NCBI RefSeq assembly: GCF_032854445.1
Contig: NC_088305.1
Coordinates: 32,079,645 to 32,143,644, forward strand
Length of the DNA stretch: 64,000 nucleotides
Reading direction: 5' to 3'
Source of the DNA: Liolophura sinensis
Lineage: Eukaryota; Mollusca; Polyplacophora; Chitonida; Chitonidae
The translations under genes were made by a program, and so were the position numbers. Each line of letters opens with the position of its first letter. Positions within the stretch are counted from its first letter, which is position 1. The notes beneath the pieces are model-generated. The model ran no database searches. It was not told the DNA's origin and saw only the letters and a list, made by a program, of their open reading frames with translations. Shown here piece after piece: positions 10,081 through 20,988 of this stretch.

Positions 10081-10163
10081 GAGAATTGATGGCCAAGAGT
10101 TTAATGCGTTGAACTGGAAATCCAATGGACAATTCCCGCGCAGTTTCTAACCATACTGGCATC
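10081..10163 (+). pseudogene. Decayed tRNA-Ser-like sequence
   Basis: Recognisable D arm and anticodon arm (loop CTGGAAA) and a 3' half with T loop TTTCTAACC. Both internal promoter boxes are damaged. Confidence 0.5.
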
Positions 10164-10376
10164 GGTAGAATCTTTTCTAAAAGATATTTTTCGTAAAAAA
10201 AACATTTTTAAATTTTTTTTCTTGCAAGCTCACAGGTTGCGATTTTTTTATCGAAAAATACCTTTTTTTCCAACTTTCACCAGATTAATTTACCTTGAGC
10301 CCGCAGATAGGAGATGATTTTTGATAAAATGGTTTAAATACGATTAGTTAGAAAGTAAATCACATTTATCCTAACC

Positions 10377-10436
10377 GCCTCTGGCCTAATGGCCTCCTCA
10401 GCCGGGGATTGCAGGTTGGAATCCCGTCGGAGGTGC
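10377..10436 (+). pseudogene. Shortened tRNA-Arg-like pseudogene
   Basis: Lacks the segment between the D arm and the anticodon loop, the same lesion as at 6971 (opposite arm) and 11498. This argues that the lesion predates copying of the unit. Confidence 0.55.
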
Positions 10437-10661
10437 AAAAATCATACTCTGTCACTTTTAACTTCATTTTTCCAGCACTTACGACGTTAAATTAAACCGA
10501 CTGGAAAACATTTTATGTTTTGTAAAACATACTTTTATTTTTTTTCTTGCAAGTTCACAATCTGACATTTGTCATAGGAAACTTTACTGGCCTTGTTCCA
10601 TTCTCCCAAGCAAGGGAATGTTTTATCGAAAAATAAGTTTTTTGCAACTTTTAGACGATTA

Positions 10662-10743
10662 ACTGACCTTGAACACGCACATAGGGGAATTGACCTTGAA
10701 CACGCACATAGGGGAATTGACCTTGAACACGCACATAACGGAT
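10662..10743 (+). repeat. Spacer segment tandemly triplicated, unit 27 bp
   Basis: Three near-identical copies of a unit containing TTGACCTTGAACACGCACAT occur in the array spacer, where other units carry one copy. Confidence 0.8.
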
Positions 10744-10804
10744 GGTTTTTGATCAAATGGCTTAAACGCGATCAGCTAGAAAGTAAATCACATTTATCCT
10801 AAAC

Positions 10805-10877
10805 GCCTCCGTTGTTTACTGGATAAAGAACCGGCTTCCTCAGCCGGGGATTGCTGTTTGGAGTGCTGTCGAAGGTG
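10805..10877 (+). pseudogene. tRNA-Arg-like pseudogene
   Basis: Full-length layout, but with a damaged D arm (GTTGTTTACTGG) and T loop. The anticodon arm CCGGC/GCCGG is still paired. Confidence 0.5.
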
Positions 10878-10955
10878 CAGAAATCATACTCTGTCAAGTG
10901 TCACTTCATTTCTCCAGCAGCTAAGACGTTAAATGAAACTAATTAGACATACGCA

Positions 10956-11032
10956 GCTGTGATGGCTGTGTGGTTAAGGCGTTGGACTTGGAATGGGTAG
11001 TTCCCGCGTAGTTTCGAACCCTGCTCGCAGCG
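10956..11032 (+). pseudogene. tRNA-Ser pseudogene with anticodon-arm deletion
   Basis: Good acceptor (GCTGTGA/TCGCAGC) and T loop TTTCGAACC, but the 3' side of the anticodon stem is lost. Confidence 0.55.
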
Positions 11033-11179
11033 ATTTCTTTTTCCCTTTTGTCTTTGATAGACTTTACACATTTCAATGCTTTCCGTTAGGGTAGCTTCTA
11101 GTCAAATAAACCTAACTCAAACCTAAACCATAAGATCAATGCTCGCGAATAATGAATAGTTGGGTAGTGTCTTTTAAGG

Positions 11180-11252
11180 AGATTAGTGTTTTGCACTGGA
11201 AATCCAACAGACAATTGCCATGCAGTTTCTAACCTTATTGGCAGTGGTAGAA
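11180..11252 (+). pseudogene. Strongly decayed tRNA-Ser-like sequence
   Basis: Similarity is limited to the anticodon arm (CTGGAAATCCAA) and the 3' part. It parallels the 10081 and 7295 copies. Confidence 0.35.
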
Positions 11253-11497
11253 TCTTTTCTAAAGCATATTTTTTGTAAAACATAATTTCTTAATTCTTTT
11301 TTCTTGCTAGCTTACAGGTGTGCCATAGGAAACTTTCCTGGCCTTGCTCTCCCAAGGAAGGAAATATTTGATCGTAAAATAACTTTTCTTGCAGCATTCA
11401 CAAGATTAATTTACCTTGAACATGCGCATAGGAGATGATTTTTGATAAAATTTCTTAAATACGATCAGCTGTAAAGTAAATCACATTTATCCTTAAC

Positions 11498-11557
11498 GCC
11501 TCTGGCCTAATGGCCTCCTTAGCCGGGGATTGCCGGTTGGAGGCCCGTCGGAGGTGC
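11498..11557 (+). pseudogene. Shortened tRNA-Arg-like pseudogene
   Basis: Same internal deletion as the 6971 and 10377 copies. Loop region CCTCCTTAG. Confidence 0.5.
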
Positions 11558-11626
11558 AGAAATCATACTTTGTCACGTTTCACTGCATTTCTCCAGCAGT
11601 TAAGACATTTAATTAAACCGATTAGA

Positions 11627-11668
11627 CTGTGATGGCCGAGTTGTTAAGGCGTTGGACTTGAAATCCAA
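11627..11668 (+). pseudogene. tRNA-Ser(TGA) 5' half, cut after the anticodon stem
   Basis: CTGTGATGGCCGAGTTGTT... through CTTGAAATCCAA, then unrelated sequence that leads into a Tx1-like ORF2 remnant in the same orientation. Array spacer resumes near 12990. Confidence 0.6.
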
Positions 11669-12985
11669 AATATAAGAAGGTTACGGAAAGGCAGATGAGT
11701 ACTGATCAACAGTGTTGGGTTAGCTGTGTTATGGTTCGCTCTTCAGTGTACTGTCTTACAGGCAAAAAATTTAAGGCAAAGTACTTCCAGTGTTTTTCAA
11801 TTTCTTTGAGACAATAAGAATGGATGTGTTGCCTGAGAACTGTTGTGTGTAATTCTTTCTCTGTTGAGGTTCTTAATGTCCAGCATGTACAGTGTAAGGT
11901 TTTTGTTATACGACACCTTCTGAAATTGTTGTGTGGATCTTGCGCGGACTGGAGGTATTTTGACGTTTATTTGGCCGGTTTGTTTTTGTGTCATTTAGGA
12001 CCAATCTTTTATATACCTAACGTTTCGCATTCTGAGTACATACCATCATTTTATGGAGTTACTTACGATGAAATTTGTTTAGTTTCCGCGTGTTGTAATG
12101 AAGTTTGCTAGTTAGATTGGGATGTAATATGGCAACGGGTTTTCCATAAGTTTTTATATATAAAGATCATAGTTAAGCACCCCTGTAGTTTCACGGTGGC
12201 AATTTTGTACACATGCGATTAACGTTCTTCTGTATCAAAAGGGTGTAAAATTTGATTGGTTATGAACCGTGTGATTTTTTGGCTAATGAAAAAATGGTTG
12301 GAATCCCTGGGCTTTAATGATAACAGACATGCATTTTCATCTTCACTGGTTTTTGTGTGAAACAATGGCTTTACAAATATGATTCTGGTGTGAGCGGTGT
12401 TGACGCAGTGGGTGAAATTACTCCAAAAAACGTCATTTGGTATATATATCTCGAAGAGCGTTTTACATCAATATCGGATGTATCCTCCTCATACCACTTA
12501 TTACCTCCTGATACTCTGAAGGGTAAGTCGCTGCTACTTCTCGTACAAGGCAGCTTCCAACAGGTATTTATACGCATATTTCGTGCCATCCATGAATGTA
12601 AAACTGTTGATATATAAATCGTTTGCCCTGAATAGCCCAAGATATACCTGTCTCTTTGTGCGGTATTTGTACATCCAGATGCTTGGTGAATCGTAGCTGC
12701 AGCTAAGTCAGTCATCAGAACAAAGGTGCATGGAGATTTTCTTCGACTTTACCGTGAGATATTTTGTAAAATATGGTGTAAAAAGAGAGTACTCTGCAAT
12801 GTTGTCGACGATAAACTGCCCTGTTTGTTCAGTAAGTTACAAATATCATGTTATGTTTAGTTATATATCATAACTTGTACTAGTGATATCCTACAAGTCT
12901 CACAAAGCCAAATAGCTATCTGCCATATAATTTCTTTTACGCAGCAGCTTTGTGGAGTTAAATTATATTGCGCTGATTTCATGCA
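11669..12985 (+). mobile_element. Tx1-like LINE ORF2 C-terminal remnant inside a tRNA-Ser
   Basis: The frame 11824-12111 contains SCADWRYFDVYLAGL, matching EADWRYFTIYWLGI of the minus-strand LINE, and preceding residues also align. From 12131 to about 12985 no further protein similarity was recognised. It may be 3' element sequence. The left edge is the cut tRNA-Ser at 11668, and tRNA-array spacer resumes at about 12990. Confidence 0.55.
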
Positions 12986-13086
12986 ACCTGATTATGTTGT
13001 GAATAGACTATTTTTCGCCCCAAAAGTTATGCGTTTTTGACTCGGTGCTTGACTTCTTTCAACTGTTGAAAAGGCGTTGTATTTTT

Positions 13087-13104
13087 CACAACTGTGATGG
13101 CCGC
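13087..13104 (+). pseudogene. tRNA-Ser 5' fragment (13 nt of the gene) at a LINE junction
   Basis: CTGTGATGGCCG, then abrupt change to LINE-related sequence. The matching 3' part of a tRNA-Ser resumes at about 14386. Confidence 0.5.
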
Positions 13105-14385
13105 CCTACAGAAGTATGGGGATGACAAACCGGGGCCCTGTATAGTCAGTCAAGGTCAACAACTTAACGAAAGCTGCGAAACCGGCGCCCAATACAGTCA
13201 AGAACAATAAAACAGAGAAGGGGGCACAGAGCACGGGAATGGGGAATCGCTGAGCGAGGGGTAGCAAGTTGTCAGCACCAGGAAAAGACAGGTTACTCAT
13301 GCCCAGGAATGTGACAAAATTATTCCTGGCAAGTTTGGAGACAATGATGACAATTTAAGTCACAGTTCTAACAGCTCACGTAACACCAAGAGAAATTTGT
13401 TGGTTGGACAGAGATTTTCTGCACTGTTGTTAGGAGAGCTGTGAAATCAAATCGTTTTCTAACAAAATAGTTTCCTGTAAGTAAATCTGTGAGACAAACA
13501 AAGCTGTCCCATGTCCGCTTCGTTGTATGTTCTGCGCGCTCAGCCTCGTTTCCTTAACGAGTTGGGATCAAATCAAGGGAGTTGTTCCACGTTCGGAAAC
13601 AAAGTCACTTATTTTCCAACATGCGGACGACATCACCGTCGCGTTAGTGACACAAACTCGGTCAGACATGGGGTGAAATGTGTGAAAATCTATGATAGAG
13701 CATTAAATGCAAAATTTAACATTGAGAAATCTGAATTCGTTATTTTGCACATTCCCAAAAGTCTTGTTGTGTTTACCGATCTTTTACAAGGAAGTATTTG
13801 AAGACTTGGACGTCTTTCAGAATTGCACTGAACTGATGCTTTTCAACAATCATCAATTACTGTTACAACTTGTTTTCTATAATAAGAAAGTGATTATAAA
13901 TGGTTGCACAATGTAATTTTTACCAAAGGAAAACTGTCTGTGACACGTGTTAGGAGGATATAGAGGATGTGCGGCATCTTTTTGTGAAGTTCCAATCGTT
14001 ACAAAGTTTACATCTGTACCCGGGTAACATTGTTGAAACGCAGTTTGGTTTTGCCTCAGTTGATGTAGAAAAAGGGAGTAAATTATCAGCATCTGGTGCT
14101 CTTTGGGTATTTTCTAAAAACCACCCGGGCAAACCTGTTTCTTCTTAACAAGGTGTGCAGTCTGGCATGATTAGTTATTTTGAGAGATTGGAATATGTAC
14201 ATATATCACGGCGAAATAGTGTCGGTGGTGAATATGTTTAAAGCATTGTGGAAACCGAAAATTGTAGCTGTGTATATGTACGGTTATTTGAAACACAAGA
14301 GGGTGCATTTAGCGGCTGTCAGGAGAAATTAACTAAGCTCTGGACAACACTTGTGAGTGATGGATAGTTAGACTTGTGGATAGTT
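13105..14385 (+). mobile_element. Tx1-like LINE remnant with RT palm, inside a tRNA-Ser
   Basis: At about 13617-13665 a frame reads QHADDITVALVTQT, the RT catalytic block with the same His-for-Tyr form as the LINE at 2.5 kb. A neighbouring frame continues VKIYDRALNAKFNIEKSEF, typical of the sequence after the catalytic Asp pair. The remainder is too decayed to follow. It is flanked by tRNA-Ser pieces at 13087-13104 and 14386-14430. Confidence 0.6.
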
Positions 14386-14430
14386 AGGCAATGTGCACGC
14401 AGGTTCGAACCCTGCTTGCAAGGGTAGAAT
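14386..14430 (+). pseudogene. tRNA-Ser 3' half (variable arm, T arm, acceptor)
   Basis: Contains GCAGGTTCGAACCCTGC, a perfect T arm, followed by a drifted acceptor. It is followed by normal array spacer up to a tRNA-Arg 5' fragment near 14677-14698. Confidence 0.55.
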
Positions 14431-14718
14431 ATTTTGTAAAACGGATTTTTAATTTTTTTTTAATTCTTGTAAGCTCTCAAACTGAGATGCGGTATGCAGA
14501 AGTGTCATGGCGTTGTTTCATTCTCCCAAGCCTAGACAATATTTTATCAAAAGGCAACTTTATTTTGGAACTTTCACTAGATAAGCTTACATTGAATACA
14601 CACATAGATGGTGATTTTGTTTTCATAGGATCACTAAAGTATTATCAGCTATAGAGTAAGCCACCTTTGTCGTAGCTGCCTCCGTGGGCTGACGGGATTG
14701 TCTGGAAATATTTATCAA

Positions 14719-16340
14719 AAGGAGGTTTGGCTTTGCCTTCAGTGAGTGCGAACGTGTTTTCATGAGCTCTGAAAATTACATTGTGCTGTTGTTGACTTGA
14801 TCTGTAGTTCGTGGTGGAATCTACCTTTTCTGCGGAGTGATCTGAGGTTCGTGGTGGACTATCTTTTCTGTGACTGATCGACAGAGTAAAAGGACGGGTA
14901 TTGCACGTGGCGCGAGCGTGTAGAATGTCTCACCACGTGCAGCACAATTACCGAAGGAAAGTTGACAAGGCCTTGTCTGTGTGTTTGTCAACGGGATCAC
15001 TAGATACCTTCTCGAGTGTTTCCCAGGGAAACTGTATTGATTATCTAGTTCATGTGATTAATGTGAAAAAGGGCGTACCCTGCATTCAAAAGAATTGCTC
15101 CAGGCGATGTTTTTTTAATGGTGACTTTTACAGCACATCAGTCTTTGGTCGGAAAGCGTTGGTTGGAAAACTTGTAAGCTTGTTTGTAACAGGTTGTGGA
15201 GAGTGAGAGATCCCCCCTGCCAGTTCACGCTTCGTGAATGTCACCGTGCATTCGGCAGTGCAGAGTTACAGGACGCGGTGACGAGGCGGATTCTTTGAGA
15301 CCATACTGTGTTTGTGTGCGAAAGCCCAGATTTTCACAAAAGGAGTTCTCCCATCTTAGGACCGATATTTGCGTCATTCGTTTTCAGTGTCAAAAATTTA
15401 GATATGTGCAGAACTTTATTAACTTTTGAAAGTCATATCGAAATCTTCACTTTCCCGTGACGTGTACCTGGTTACAGGCGTTTTGGCCAGAGTAAGCACA
15501 AGGCCCCAGCTTGTAAAGTAATATCCTTCGATGATTGTAATGGCTTTTGTCCCCATGATCCCCACCCCAATACTAGTGAAAAGTACCCTGAGATTTTGCA
15601 TGTCATTCGAGCATAGCTGTACGCAACGTTTTTCTACACTCTCGTCGAGTGCAGCCAGTGTAAAGGGAGGGGTAATGCCAGGTCATTCGCATGCAGATCA
15701 AGGAGGGCCGGCGATGGAGCGCGTGCAACAGAATGAGAGGGATATTGACATCGAGGGGGGACCTGATCCATACCAGAGGAGGGGAATGTCAACAAATGGT
15801 CGTTATTCCGCCTGGTAGTGAGGGGTGTGGGAGATGGGCGTAGGAATCCAGCACAATCTCCCCTGAGGCACCCACTGAGCAGACATGTTATAGTTGACGA
15901 CCAAGGGGCTGAGGCTGACCCCCTGCCATTGAAAGCTGTGTGAATGAGTGTACCTTCCAGTGACGATTAACAGGCAAGACTGACAGGCCGATGGAGTTCT
16001 GCTTTGTCTGACTCCCATCGCTGGTGCTCTCTCGGTCTACCGTCAAAGGGCCACATCTGTAAGGACCAAACGGTAGAAGAAAGAAACACTATAAATAAGA
16101 TGATTGAGTTATTTAGTTGAGGTTTTACGTCGCACTCAAGAATATTTCACTGATATGACAGCAGCCAACATTATACCGGGTGACCGTTTCTGGGCCTATG
16201 ACGGTAATAGTGTGGGTGTAATAATACGCTATTTCGTTAACTGTAATGTTAGCGAAATTGTTAGATACCTTTTTGGCAGGAGTACTGTTGTGAATGCCAC
16301 ATTCGATAACGTTAACGTTAATCTGTTATGAATTGATATC
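14719..16340 (+). mobile_element. Tx1-like LINE remnant: ORF1 and start of endonuclease
   Basis: The 5' region (about 14744-14770) matches that of the 6.1-kb LINE. The frame 14901-15206 and then 15238-15429 give ORF1; the stretch KPRFSQKEFSHLRTDI parallels KPKFSQAEIAHVRTGI of the minus-strand copy. At about 16178-16330 the endonuclease piece RFWAYDGNSVGVIIRYFVN parallels RWAYGSTQSCGVGIIVRYS. Between these, 15430-16100 is decayed. The Nimb-type LINE at 16435 lies just downstream. Confidence 0.6.
16107..16176 (-). mobile_element. SINE family 1, 3' fragment
   Basis: TTTTACGTCGCACTCAAGAA and ATTTCACTGATATGAC correspond to the SINE core read from its tail. Only the 3' part is present. Confidence 0.6.
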
Positions 16341-16422
16341 TTTTTTCTTACTGTATTTTTTCTGTTCGTGTCGAAAAACAAGCTATTGTCAATGAGCATA
16401 CGTCGCTAAAATGCTTTCAAGG

Positions 16423-16434
16423 TCATTGACGGAG
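16423..16434 (+). repeat. Target-site duplication, left copy (12 bp)
   Basis: TCATTGACGGAG, repeated at 21231-21242 on the other side of the Nimb-type LINE. Confidence 0.85.
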
Positions 16435-16864
16435 CCCCTGCGTGGTCTCCCGGGTGAAAGAGGACCTCAGCCCTCTAGGCAAGCTTGTCGTATAAGGCGA
16501 CTAACCTAGAGCTCTCCCGTGTGGACCCGGTCAGCATTAGGCTCACATCTTCTCGGTTGAGTGAGAGGCAACCCGGGAGAGACCTGTTTGCCGTGGGCTG
16601 CGACTCGTAATCTCCGAGGACGGGATCCTGGTGGCTGAGGGCGTGTCGGTCTTGCGAGATTCTCATGTACATGTCTAATGTGTGACCTTATTTATTGGGT
16701 GGAAGACAGAGGAGTTTGTGGTGGGGAATTGGGTTTGCTCACTAAGGCCATCTAGCCGAGTATTCCTTGGTGCTTTTCCTGCTGAATATCCCCAGGTTAG
16801 GCATAGCAATTATTGGTGTAGTGGGCGGGGAACACGTGGGGTGAATCCTTATTATATATCTATT

Positions 16865-17770
16865 ATGTCTTCCTTAAACCTCTCGTCTAATGTATCAAAT
16901 GTATCCATGAGCTCTTTCTCTCAGGCGACTTCGGCAAGTGCTAACAAAAAGAGGAAGTTGGAAACCTTGTCGGACTTGCATGATAATAAACCGAACAGTT
17001 GGCCAGCTTTCATTGTTCTTTCAACGAAGAGTGAAGAAAAACTGGCCTCGAAAATTCATCCCTTTCGTTTAAAAAGGACTCTTCATGGCACGGAAAGGAC
17101 CGATGTAAGAATAAACTGGTTTGTTTCAGATGCGACAGTGAAGGTCTCTTCTAGGGACTGTCCGCTTTTCCTTATGGAAAAACAAATTATCAACTTGAAA
17201 ATTAAAACCAATATGTCTTATTTAGACGCTCGCAAATTGGTGTCACTCTCTAGTACTTCTCTACAGACTACCCTTGCCAATGTGGTCAAGCGAGTGGCAC
17301 CTGTTGCTACTCAAATCTCTTTAACTTGACCCATTGGAAACAACAAACCTGGTTCTATTTCTGTGCACCTTTCCGCTCAATCTGCGTTTAATTCTTGGTC
17401 AACCAAGACTACTTCAGCACAACAAATAAAACCAGTAAATATTACAGAACAACCCGATAAACCAGAACCCAATCCCCCTAAAAATAATGACAAAAATAAG
17501 TGCAATTACAAACCACAAAGTAACAGAAATAAAATTTAAAAACCTGGAGGACCCACAGAGCGTCCCTATAAGGCCACTAGGATCCTGTCCAAACATTTAA
17601 TAAGTTTGAATCGTTGGAGGACGTTGGTCCTTTAACATCAGATGCGGAGGTGATGGATATATCACCCGCACCAGGGAGATCTAACAGCCGGTCTCCAACG
17701 AAGTGTAGTCCGCGGTCCAAACATAAAAATAAATCTCCTATACGTCTACCTCCATATTGTCTGTATGTGA
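16865..17770 (+). pseudogene. Nimb-type LINE ORF1 (gag-like nucleic-acid-binding protein)
   Basis: Starts at the ATG giving MSSLNLSSNVSNV, with Ser-rich and KKRK segments. The frame is open to 17329 (155 aa from this ATG). The conserved central region (SWPAFIVLSTKSEE, KIHPFRLKRTL, VKVSSRDC) resembles ORF1 of Nimb/I elements. A separate frame 17614-17770 carries the usual C-terminal tail (MDISPAPGRSNSRSPTK). The part between 17330 and 17610 is out of frame, so the gene is broken. The ATG was chosen over the upstream one at 16682 because the 5' UTR of the related fragment at 35.1-35.4 kb aligns through that upstream part. Confidence 0.6.
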
Positions 17771-17939
17771 CAAAATTGTACGGTCGAACTGTCGATGTCT
17801 TAAGGTAATTTGTTGTTAAATAACACAGCTAGTTCAATCATAAAATGCTATTACCCTTTGTCTTCAGAAAACTCACCTGAAGATATGAGACAAAGAGAAA
17901 ATAACTCTTAAAATTATTCATTATGCGGCACTTATTCAA

Positions 17940-20900
17940 ATGAAGAAGCGCGAGCTGCAGACGGCTCCTCTATCTTCATAAATAACAATATTGTTCACAG
18001 CCCTGTTGCTCTGGATACAGAGCTTCAGGTTGTGGGTGTTCGTGTTTCATTGTCTCAAACAATAACATTATGTTCAGTGTATATTCCTCCTAACATTTCT
18101 TTGTCACCTTCCCTGTGCTATTTCAATGAGGGTTCTAATACCTATTTACATCCGGGTAAATGCGTTTGTTCAGCTATCGATCTCACTATCACCAATCCAT
18201 CACTTCTCCCTGATTTTTCTTCAGAGGTGCATGACGATCTTTGTGGTAGTGACCATTTTCCTATAATCCTAGAGCATATCACTTCTAATTCTTTAGAACG
18301 TGTAACAAGGTGGAAATTCGATAAAGCAAATTGGATTGCTTTTCAGATGTTCTGTGAGGCTGATATCACCTCAGAGACTCTCAATGCAGTCGATGATGCT
18401 ATATTAAAAATTAATGAGCTTGTTTGATGAGCCATACCTAAGACCTGGACAAATCTAAAAGTAAACCCTGGCACGACAATGATTGTAGTAAAGCCATAAA
18501 GGACCGGGAAAAAGCTGAATGCAGATTTAATCATTGTACTGCTGATAATTTAAACCAGGTTCGGGGGCTCAGTCGGTTAGCGCTCTAGCGCAGCGTAATA
18601 ACCCAGGAGCCTCTCACCAATGCGGTCGCTGTGAGTTCAAGAGCTGTGAGCTCATAGTGGCTTCCTCTCCGGCCGTAATGGGGAAGGTCTTCCAGCAACC
18701 TGTGGATGGTCGTGTGTTTCCCCCGAGCTGTGCCCGGTTTCCTCCCACCATAATGCTGGCCACCATCGTATGAGTGAAATATTCTTGAGTACGGCGTAAA
18801 ACACCAATCTAATAAATAAATAAACCAGGTTCGTTTTTTTAGAGCTAAAGGTCATCGATTACTTAAGTCCAAGAGACGATCTTGTTGGCGGAATTTGTTT
18901 CGGGCATTATGTCAAAAACACCCTTGCGTAAGGTCTGGAATATGGTTGAGAAACATAAAGACAAAAATAATAAAGCAAAAGTCCAGCATTTAAAAGATGG
19001 AGATAACATTTCCACCCAGTGCAGCTAATAAATTAGCTGAGACAATTTCGAAGAAATCTTATTCTGAGAATTATACTTCGAAAATTCAACATATTTAAGG
19101 CCAAAAGGATAAAGTTCAATTTTGTGGATGATTTCCTGATAAGCTACCGTGCTATAAACATAAATAACATCGAACGTCAATTGCAGCTTTGTCTCAATAA
19201 GATCGAGGAATAAGCAACTGAAAACAGTTTTAGATTTTCAAAGTCTAAAAAGGTTGGTATGCATTATTGTAATAAACCTAAACTTCATCTTGATTCCGAG
19301 CTTGATTTTCGTCGTGAACAGATTAAAATTGTTGGAGGTTATACCTAATTTTTTATGTATAATATTTGATAGTAAGCTATCTTTTATACCTCATATAAAA
19401 ATGCCTAAAGCTAAATGTACAAAGGCATTAGATGTTATCAAGGTCGTGTCTAGCACCGAGTGGGGTGCTGACCGATCTGTTTTAGTCAGTCTTTGTCATT
19501 CTCTGGTGAGGTCTATCTGCTGAGATTATCATTAACGGTTTTGCAGGAAGTCGTATATTAAAATGTGGGATCCTGTTCATTACCAAGATTTGTGACTCAG
19601 CCTTGGTGCTTTTAGAACCTCACCAGTAGAGAGTTTATATTTAAAGGTTAACGAGCCTTCTTTTTATAGCAGACGTATAAAACTGTGCCTTCAATGTGCA
19701 ACAAAGCTTAAAGTTCATCCAACAAACCATCCTGCCTATGACTGTTATTTGACATGGAATTCATTCACGGACTACGAATTTGAACTTTGATATGGAATTC
19801 ATGCCTGGAATATTCATTGTCTGCCCGGCATCATTGAAAATTGATGACCGCTTCTCTCTTGTGTGTTACCGGCTTTGTTTCTTATTTGTATAATTTCTTA
19901 CATACCTTTGTCTTCGGGGGTTAGTGTTAAACGTTGTTGTGGAAATGGATCTTGCGATTATCGACTTGGAACGCCCTTTACGGACTACGAATGGTATAGG
20001 AATGTCGGACTTGACGCTTATATTTTCAACCAAGCATATGTGGACAAATTTAATAAATGTCTTAACCAGATCCGTCCGTTTGGTCATCGTATACGGGACC
20101 ATATTGTAGAAGCTAACATCAAGCTAAAGTATATAGCTGCGGTGTCTTTCCCGGGGTCTCCTCCTGACTTCTTCCACAACCTAAACTAATATTTGATCTG
20201 CGTAACATAAAAAATCCAGTACAAATACTCTTATTATTCAGCAAGGTTTTGCTGAAATTAAGGCTAATTATCCGGATTGCAAATTTGTATACGCTGATGG
20301 GTCAAAGGATGGGGACAGGGTTGCGGCTGCGGCTGTCTTAGAACAGCAAGTCACTTCTCTTCGTGTTCCATACAACTAAAAAAAAATAAAAAATCCATTG
20401 ATACTTGAAATATTAGCCTTACGTAGAAAACAAATTAAGAGATATTTCATTCTGTTAGATGCCGAGCCATATTTGTATTCAGGGAAACACAATCGTAGAC
20501 AGGGAGGCAAAGGCTGCACTAAATAAATCCATACCAAAGTTTAAATCCGTATACGGATTTCCGACCGAACATTTTTAAATATATTCGTCGCCTATGGCAG
20601 GGTGAATGGGACATTCAGGTCCATAATAAATTGCATATTGTACAACTTGTCATTGGCTCTAATTTCTATGCTCACGGTATGTCTCGTAAAGATCAAGTAG
20701 GCCTAACTTTAACGAGGTGTCGTATTAGGCACTCTCGCCCAACTCATAGCTTTATTCTTGAAGAGGGCTCTGAGTCTGTTGGACGTGATGGTGATTACGG
20801 CATCAAACATATCCTGGTTGACTGTGTGAACTGTGCTCAGCAAAGATTCTACATAGTCAACTCTATGTATGATTTGTTTGGGAGCATCGCTGATTTATGA
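17940..20900 (+). pseudogene. Nimb-type LINE ORF2 remnant (endonuclease, RT parts, RNase H)
   Basis: Endonuclease C-terminal part at 17950-18427 (VVGVRVSLSQTITLCSVYIPP, GSDHFPI). Connector at 18835-18990 (SCWRNLFRALC, VWNMVEKHKDK). Post-palm region at about 19150-19500 (NIERQLQLCLNKIEE, LLVSLCHSLVRS). RNase H start at about 20289 (VYADGSKDG). C-terminal zone at 20600-20890 (RIRHSRPTHSF, IKHILVDC). The RT palm is absent and a SINE lies at 18564-18820. It cannot encode an active enzyme. Confidence 0.7.
18564..18820 (+). mobile_element. SINE family 1 nested in the Nimb-type LINE
   Basis: Head GGGGCTCAGTCGGTTAGCG (tRNA-like), body, conserved 3' core and (AAAT)n tail. Flanked by the 13-bp duplication TAAACCAGGTTCG at 18551-18563 and 18821-18833. 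Younger than its host LINE. Confidence 0.92.
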
Positions 20901-20904
20901 CAAT

Positions 20905-20988
20905 GGGATTTATGACAATTAAAATTTATGGCAGTTAAAATTTACATTTTAAGATAAATATAAATTTTAAATTGTCATAAATCTTTAT
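20905..20988. repeat. AT-rich hairpin in the LINE 3' UTR
   Basis: GATTTATGACAATTAAAATT at the left is repeated inverted at the right, with one base of slippage, around a short loop. Confidence 0.6.

Larger units (their letters stand above)
6102..11668. repeat. Palindromic tRNA-Ser / tRNA-Arg array, centre at 8863/8864
   Basis: Roughly 0.4-0.8-kb units carry a tRNA-Arg-like and one or two tRNA-Ser-like sequences separated by conserved spacers. All tRNA sequences left of about 8.86 kb are on the minus strand and all to the right are on the plus strand. At the switch there is a perfect 20-bp palindrome (8854-8873, AAGGTAAGTTAACTTACCTT). Spacers of the two arms match in reverse complement, for example the 'CTGCTGACAACAACTTTGGATG' type segments near 6670 and 8143. 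I count about eight Arg-like and thirteen Ser-like sequences, most of them damaged. A tandem array that was then duplicated as an inverted repeat is the simplest reading. Confidence 0.8.
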
